Part shown: positions 60,254 through 64,000 of the stretch, piece by piece | Layout of the letters: each line of letters opens with the position of its first letter | Numbering within the stretch: position 1 is the first letter of the stretch | Assembly: GCA_021463165.1 (NCBI GenBank) | Contig: JAJTWY010000006.1 | Location: 109,000-172,999 of the forward strand | From: Pyrinomonadaceae bacterium | GTDB taxonomy: Bacteria; Acidobacteriota; Blastocatellia; Pyrinomonadales; Pyrinomonadaceae | DNA length: 64,000 nt | Direction: 5' to 3' | Translations under genes and position numbers: made by a program | Notes under the pieces: generated by a model | The model's input: only the letters and a program-made list of their open reading frames with translations | What the model was told of the DNA's origin: nothing | Database searches by the model: none

Positions 60254-60634
60254 ATGCCGACAATTAACCAATTAGTTCGCAAGGGGCGTCAGGCCGTTAA
60301 GTATAAGACGGCGAGCCCGGCTTTGCAGGCCAATCCGCAGAAGCGCGGGGTTTGCACACGTGTTTATACTTCGACGCCAAAGAAGCCGAACTCGGCACTT
60401 CGTAAGGTCGCTCGCGTCCGTTTGACGAACCAGATCGAGGTCACGACCTACATTCCGGGTATCGGCCACAATTTGCAAGAGCACTCGATCGTGCTCATCC
60501 GCGGCGGCCGTGTTAAGGACCTTCCGGGTGTGCGCTATCACGTTGTTCGCGGAACGCTCGATGCATCTGGTGTCGCAAACCGCAATCAGGCCCGTTCGAA
60601 GTACGGTGCGAAACGACCTAAAGGATCGAAATAG
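60254..60634 (+). CDS. rpsL: 30S ribosomal protein S12
   Basis: 126 residues from ATG 60254 ([13 protein letters not shown]); an in-frame extension back to 60152 crosses the leader hairpins and is rejected. The conserved blocks [17 protein letters not shown] and [31 protein letters not shown], which include the decoding-centre lysines, are intact. The lysine of TPKKPNS (streptomycin site) is wild type. S12 helps to monitor codon-anticodon pairing. First gene of the str operon. Confidence 0.98.
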   Translation: MPTINQLVRKGRQAVKYKTASPALQANPQKRGVCTRVYTSTPKKPNSALRKVARVRLTNQIEVTTYIPGIGHNLQEHSIVLIRGGRVKDLPGVRYHVVRGTLDASGVANRNQARSKYGAKRPKGSK

Positions 60635-60706
60635 CCGTCAGTCGCCAGCCGTCAGCCTTCAGCGTTATCGCTGACAGCCGACGACTGGCGACCGACAACT
60701 GAATAT
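60635..60706 (+). repeat. Short-word inverted repeat between rpsL and rpsG
   Basis: Variants of CGTCAG/GTCGCCAG words form a long hairpin: GTCGCCAG (60641-60648) with CTGGCGAC (60685-60692), and CAGCG (60660-60664) with CGCTG (60669-60673). It fills the gap to within 15 nt of the rpsG ATG and leaves no Shine-Dalgarno site. In E. coli S7 binds the rpsL-rpsG gap, so a regulatory role is conceivable. Confidence 0.6.
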
Positions 60707-61177
60707 ATGGCAAGACGTAGAACAGCAGGACGAAGAGAAGTTTTACCGGATCCGATCTATAACAGCATCGCCGTAACGAAATTCATCAACGGCTTGATGT
60801 GGGAAGGCAAAAAGACGGTCGCGGAAGAGATCTTTTACGGTGCGATGACCAAGCTGGCGGACAAGACCGGCGAAGACGCACTCAAGATGTTCAAGAAGGC
60901 TCTTGAATCGGTAGCTCCGACGCTGGAAGTTAAATCACGACGTATCGGCGGTGCGACCTATCAGGTGCCGCTAGAGGTGTCGCGTGACAGGCGGAACACG
61001 CTGGCGATCCGATGGATCGTGACCAATGCTCGCAACCGCAGCGAGAAGACGATGGAGGATCGTCTCGTGGGCGAGTTGATCGATACATTGAACGGCCGCG
61101 GCGGCGCAATGAAGAAAAAGGACGACGTTCATCGTATGGCGGAGGCGAACAAGGCGTTCGCACATTATAGGTTTTAG
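60707..61177 (+). CDS. rpsG: 30S ribosomal protein S7
   Basis: 156 residues, exactly the common length. Blocks include [38 protein letters not shown] sequence (here [19 protein letters not shown]) and the C-terminal [14 protein letters not shown]7 nucleates assembly of the 3' domain of 16S rRNA and in E. coli represses the str operon at translation. The ATG follows GACAACTGAATAT with no ribosome-binding site visible, so translation may depend on coupling with rpsL. Confidence 0.98.
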   Translation: MARRRTAGRREVLPDPIYNSIAVTKFINGLMWEGKKTVAEEIFYGAMTKLADKTGEDALKMFKKALESVAPTLEVKSRRIGGATYQVPLEVSRDRRNTLAIRWIVTNARNRSEKTMEDRLVGELIDTLNGRGGAMKKKDDVHRMAEANKAFAHYRF

Positions 61178-61190
61178 TTGGGCGTAAATA

Positions 61191-61205
61191 GTGAATCGTA
61201 AATCG
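61191..61205 (+). repeat. Left arm of 15-bp inverted repeat flanking the four-helix-bundle gene
   Basis: GTGAATCGTAAATCG. Its exact reverse complement is at 61605-61619. It is followed by a further TAAATCG word and ends 7 nt before the ATG of the enclosed gene. Confidence 0.9.
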
Positions 61206-61212
61206 TAAATCG

Positions 61213-61578
61213 ATGCGGCCACACCAAAACCTGGATGTTTGGAAGAAGGCGGTTGAGTTCACGGTAGAGATTTACCAAGTTACGGGAGAGTTTCCGGGCG
61301 ACGAAAAGTTCGGATTGACAAGTCAAATACGTCGGGCATCGGTTTCAATCGCTGCAAATATTGCAGAGAGTGCTGGGCGAAAGTCGACAAAGGATTTTTT
61401 GAGATTCCTGTCGATGGCACAGGGTTCGGCGAGTGAGGTCGAGACCGAACTGCTAATTGGATACCGGTTGAAGTATTTAAATAAAAGTGTTTTTGCGGAA
61501 CTGATAGGCAAATTGGATGACATTGGTCGGATGATAACCGGGCTTAGTCAGCACCTTGCCAAAGAGTCGGGCATTTAG
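61213..61578 (+). CDS. Four-helix-bundle protein (23S rRNA intervening-sequence protein family)
   Basis: 121 residues. The pattern NLDVWKKAVEFTVEIYQVTGEFPGDEKFGLTSQIRRASVSIAANIAESAGRKSTKDFLRFLSMAQGSASEVETEL is diagnostic of the four-helix-bundle family first found in 23S rRNA intervening sequences. Members are often carried at variable sites in genomes and have no proven biochemical role; RNA binding has been suggested from structure. It lies between rpsG and fusA, an abnormal place, bounded by a perfect 15-bp inverted repeat. No ribosome-binding site is visible before the ATG. Confidence 0.92.
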   Translation: MRPHQNLDVWKKAVEFTVEIYQVTGEFPGDEKFGLTSQIRRASVSIAANIAESAGRKSTKDFLRFLSMAQGSASEVETELLIGYRLKYLNKSVFAELIGKLDDIGRMITGLSQHLAKESGI

Positions 61579-61604
61579 CGGTTCACGAAACGATTGACGA
61601 TTAA

Positions 61605-61619
61605 CGATTTACGATTCAC
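61605..61619 (+). repeat. Right arm of 15-bp inverted repeat flanking the four-helix-bundle gene
   Basis: CGATTTACGATTCAC, reverse complement of 61191-61205. It is preceded by further GACGATTAACGATT words (61593-61610) and ends at the base before the fusA ATG. Confidence 0.9.
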
Positions 61620-63722
61620 ATGGCTTCGATATCACTAGACAGATATAGAAACATCGGCATCATGGCCCATATCGACGCGGGAAAGACCACGGCGACGGAG
61701 CGCATTTTGTATTACACCGGTGTTTCGCACAAGATCGGCGAAGTTCACGAAGGAACGGCGACGATGGACTGGATGGAACAGGAGCAGGAGCGCGGTATTA
61801 CAATTACCTCGGCTGCGACGACCTGTTTCTGGACGCGTAATAACGTCGAGCACCGCATCAATATCATCGATACACCGGGACACGTTGACTTCACGATGGA
61901 AGTTGAGCGGTCCCTTCGAGTTTTGGACGGTGCTGTTTGCGTTTTCGACGGCGTTGCCGGTGTGGAGCCGCAGTCCGAGACCGTTTGGCGTCAGGCCGAC
62001 AAGTATGGCGTTCCGCGTATCTGCTTTATCAACAAACTCGATCGTGCAGGAGCTTCGTTCGACCGGTCATTTGATTCGATCTTGAAGCGTTTGGGAGCGA
62101 ATGCGGTCGCATTGCAGATCCCGATCGGGATTGAGGAGTTTTTCCAGGGTGTCGTCGATCTGATCACGATGAAGGCGTACATCTGGAGCAACGAAGCGAA
62201 AGGTGCGAATTACGACATCGTTGATATTCCTGCCGATCTCGTTGAACTTGCCAAGGAGAAACGCGAAGTTTTAGTCGAGGCGGTTTCGGCAACCGACGAC
62301 GATCTGATGATGAAATATCTCGAAGGCGAGGAGATCACGGAAAAAGAAATACGTGACGGCCTTCGAAAAGCGACCTTGGCGATGAAGATCGTACCGGTCG
62401 TTACCGGTTCGGCATTTAAGAACAAGGGTGTTCAAACGCTGCTAGATGCGGTCGTCGATTATCTGCCCTCGCCGCTCGATATTCCGGCCATCGAAGGCCA
62501 GAATCCCAAATCGGGTGAAATAGAGACTCGTGCGGCTGACGCAAAAGCACCGTTTTCAGGTTTGGTCTTTAAGTTGATGGCCGATAAGCACTTAGGCCAA
62601 CTCGCATTCGTCAGGATCTACTCCGGCACCGTTACCTCGGGCTCCTACGTCACGAACACGATAAAGAATTCAAAAGAACGCGTTGGCCGCCTGATGCTCA
62701 TGCATGCCAACAAGCGTGAGGATGTCGAAACTGCATCGGCGGGTGAGATCGTTGCCATCGGCGGCATGAAAAATGTTACGACCGGCGACACGATCTCGGC
62801 CGAAGGAAATCCGATCATACTTGAATCGATGGAATTTCCGGATCCCGTTGTTCGCGTGGCTGTTGAGCCGAAGACGCGTGCTGATCAGGACAAGATGGGA
62901 GTTGCGCTGAGCCGTCTTGCCCAGGAAGATCCTTCGTTCCAAGTCACTTCGGATCATGAAACGGGCCAGACGATCATCGCAGGAATGGGTGAGCTTCATC
63001 TCGAGATCATCGTGGATCGGATGAAACGCGAATTTGGCGTTGAGGCGAATGTGGGCAAACCGCAGGTTGCTTACCGCGAAACGATCACGACAAGCGCTCC
63101 CGGCAAAGAGATCTACAAGAAGCAGTCGGGCGGCCGCGGTAAATTCGGCCACGTCGAACTCGAGATCGAACCGGCTCCGGGCGAGGGTTTTGTTTTCGAG
63201 GACAAGATCACCGGCGGATCGATCCCGCGTCAGTTCATCAAGCCGACGATGGAAGGCGTTCGTGATGCCATGCAGCGTGGCTACCTGGCCGGTTACGAGA
63301 TCGTCGATGTCAAGGTTACGCTGCTGTTCGGTTCCTATCACGAGGTCGATTCTGACGAAATTTCGTTCAAACTCGCGGGTTCATTTGCGTTCCAGGATGC
63401 CGTTAAGAAGGCAAAGCCGGTTCTGCTCGAGCCGATCATGAAGGTCGAGGTCGTGACCCCGGAGGAATACATGGGCGCGGTCAACGGCGATCTTAATCGG
63501 CGACGCGGTCAGATCGAATCGATGGCCCCGCGGCCGGGAAATGTTTCGGTCGTGACGGCGTTTGTGCCGCTGTCGGAGATGTTTGGATACACGACGGACC
63601 TGCGTTCGTCGACGCAGGGCCGTGCTACCTCGAGCATGCATTTTGAACGATATGCCGAGGCCCCGCGCAATGTCGCTGAGGAAGTGATAGCGAAGATCAA
63701 AGGGACGGCCGCAAATAATTAG
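61620..63722 (+). CDS. fusA: Translation elongation factor G
   Basis: 700 residues. The GTPase domain has [18 protein letters not shown] (about 17-34), the switch [11 protein letters not shown] (about 84-92) and NKLDRAGA. Domains II-V follow with [24 protein letters not shown] switch I and the C-terminal [22 protein letters not shown] drives translocation and, with RRF, ribosome recycling. Length and motifs are typical of the canonical form. The ATG directly abuts an inverted-repeat arm and has no Shine-Dalgarno site, which is unusual for a highly expressed gene. Confidence 0.98.
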   Translation: MASISLDRYRNIGIMAHIDAGKTTATERILYYTGVSHKIGEVHEGTATMDWMEQEQERGITITSAATTCFWTRNNVEHRINIIDTPGHVDFTMEVERSLRVLDGAVCVFDGVAGVEPQSETVWRQADKYGVPRICFINKLDRAGASFDRSFDSILKRLGANAVALQIPIGIEEFFQGVVDLITMKAYIWSNEAKGANYDIVDIPADLVELAKEKREVLVEAVSATDDDLMMKYLEGEEITEKEIRDGLRKATLAMKIVPVVTGSAFKNKGVQTLLDAVVDYLPSPLDIPAIEGQNPKSGEIETRAADAKAPFSGLVFKLMADKHLGQLAFVRIYSGTVTSGSYVTNTIKNSKERVGRLMLMHANKREDVETASAGEIVAIGGMKNVTTGDTISAEGNPIILESMEFPDPVVRVAVEPKTRADQDKMGVALSRLAQEDPSFQVTSDHETGQTIIAGMGELHLEIIVDRMKREFGVEANVGKPQVAYRETITTSAPGKEIYKKQSGGRGKFGHVELEIEPAPGEGFVFEDKITGGSIPRQFIKPTMEGVRDAMQRGYLAGYEIVDVKVTLLFGSYHEVDSDEISFKLAGSFAFQDAVKKAKPVLLEPIMKVEVVTPEEYMGAVNGDLNRRRGQIESMAPRPGNVSVVTAFVPLSEMFGYTTDLRSSTQGRATSSMHFERYAEAPRNVAEEVIAKIKGTAANN

Positions 63723-63756
63723 TTTTTTGAGATTTGAGATTTGATTTCTGAAATTT
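63723..63756 (+). repeat. Short-word repeat between fusA and tuf
   Basis: GAGATTTGAGATTTGATTTC followed by TGAAATTT: repeated AGATTTG words with weak inverted symmetry. Here an AGGAGA ribosome-binding site (63757-63762) is retained before the tuf ATG. Confidence 0.5.
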
Positions 63757-63766
63757 AGGAGAAGAA

Positions 63767-64000
63767 ATGAGCAAAGAGAAATTCGATCGAAGTAAGCCGC
63801 ACGTGAACATTGGGACGATCGGTCACGTGGATCATGGGAAGACGACGTTGACGGCAGCGATAACAAAGGTGATGTCGAAGCACAACCCGAAGATGGTGGT
63901 TCGTGCGTTCGATTCGATCGACAACGCACCTGAGGAGAAGGCCCGTGGTATCACGATCGCGACGGCACACGTTGAGTACGAGACGGCGAACCGTCACTAT
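63767..64000 (+). CDS. tuf: Translation elongation factor Tu, N-terminal part
   Basis: The first 78 residues are in the window; the frame runs off the edge. [31 protein letters not shown] carries the P-loop (GHVDHGKT, about 19-26), and [18 protein letters not shown] is the switch I region. EF-Tu delivers aminoacyl-tRNA to the ribosome. A good AGGAGA site lies before the ATG. It completes the rpsL-rpsG-fusA-tuf order of the str operon. Confidence 0.98.
   Translation, partial: MSKEKFDRSKPHVNIGTIGHVDHGKTTLTAAITKVMSKHNPKMVVRAFDSIDNAPEEKARGITIATAHVEYETANRHY

Noticed and set aside
61191..61619. The four-helix-bundle unit as an insertion sequence.
   Set aside because: No transposase is encoded and no target-site duplication could be identified; only the inverted repeats suggest a mobile or processed unit.

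Overview
The window is moderately GC-rich bacterial chromosome. It most likely comes from an acidobacterium of the Blastocatellia/Pyrinomonadales type. The evidence is two Oar-like TonB-dependent receptors with N-terminal carboxypeptidase-regulatory domains, a VWA protein of the acidobacterial type, a secretin carrying a cohesin-like domain, and many secreted proteins of unknown function. The phylum call is inference from gene content; no rRNA gene is present. Coding density is high, most genes are vertical housekeeping genes, and no prophage, insertion sequence, CRISPR array or tRNA gene was found.

Layout. 1-6.1 kb: tail of an isoaspartyl peptidase, cinA, then a secretion/pilus operon (secretin-cohesin fusion, two pseudopilins, a PilM/GspL-like protein). 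6.2-8.8 kb: ECF sigma factor, DUF4870 protein, zinc-finger anti-sigma factor and a polymer-forming membrane protein. 8.9-14.1 kb: DUF5666 protein, Oar-like receptor and a secreted protein. 14.1-17.9 kb (minus): UDP-sugar epimerase, UDP-glucose dehydrogenase and two paralogous FecR-like anchored proteins. 18.2-23.6 kb: orphan XylF-like lipoprotein, ROK kinase, SpoIID-domain protein and a convergent cohesin-domain protein with the same C-terminal domain. 23.8-32.2 kb: rimP-nusA-infB-rbfA-nrnA, then cobO, pgpA and a DUF1835 gene. 32.2-41.5 kb: corA, an ABC exporter, lipoprotein, threonine dehydratase, DUF4919 protein, xseA and xseB.

41.5-46.7 kb: a peroxiredoxin whose active-site cysteine codon is an in-frame TGA followed by a SECIS-like hairpin, DoxX, a zinc-ribbon protein, pckG and a MazF-like toxin-antitoxin pair. 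46.8-58.7 kb (minus): a CASTOR/POLLUX-type channel, an EamA transporter, an esterase and TonB receptor, a ferredoxin-domain protein and a large polytopic membrane protein. 58.7-64 kb: VWA protein, then the str operon (rpsL, rpsG, fusA, tuf) with a four-helix-bundle gene inserted between rpsG and fusA.

The main points for follow-up are: (1) the probable selenocysteine peroxiredoxin; (2) an operator array with the same architecture (inverted TGTCCCA box, 9-nt gap, TGGGACA, 4-nt gap, TGGGACA, 1-2-nt gap, TGGGACA) upstream of both threonine dehydratase and PEP carboxykinase, which suggests an undescribed amino-acid/gluconeogenesis regulon; (3) the four-helix-bundle gene bounded by a perfect 15-bp inverted repeat inside the str operon, together with short-word repeats that abut start codons in translation operons and replace Shine-Dalgarno sites; and (4) an intrinsic terminator in the leader of the rimP-nusA-infB operon.
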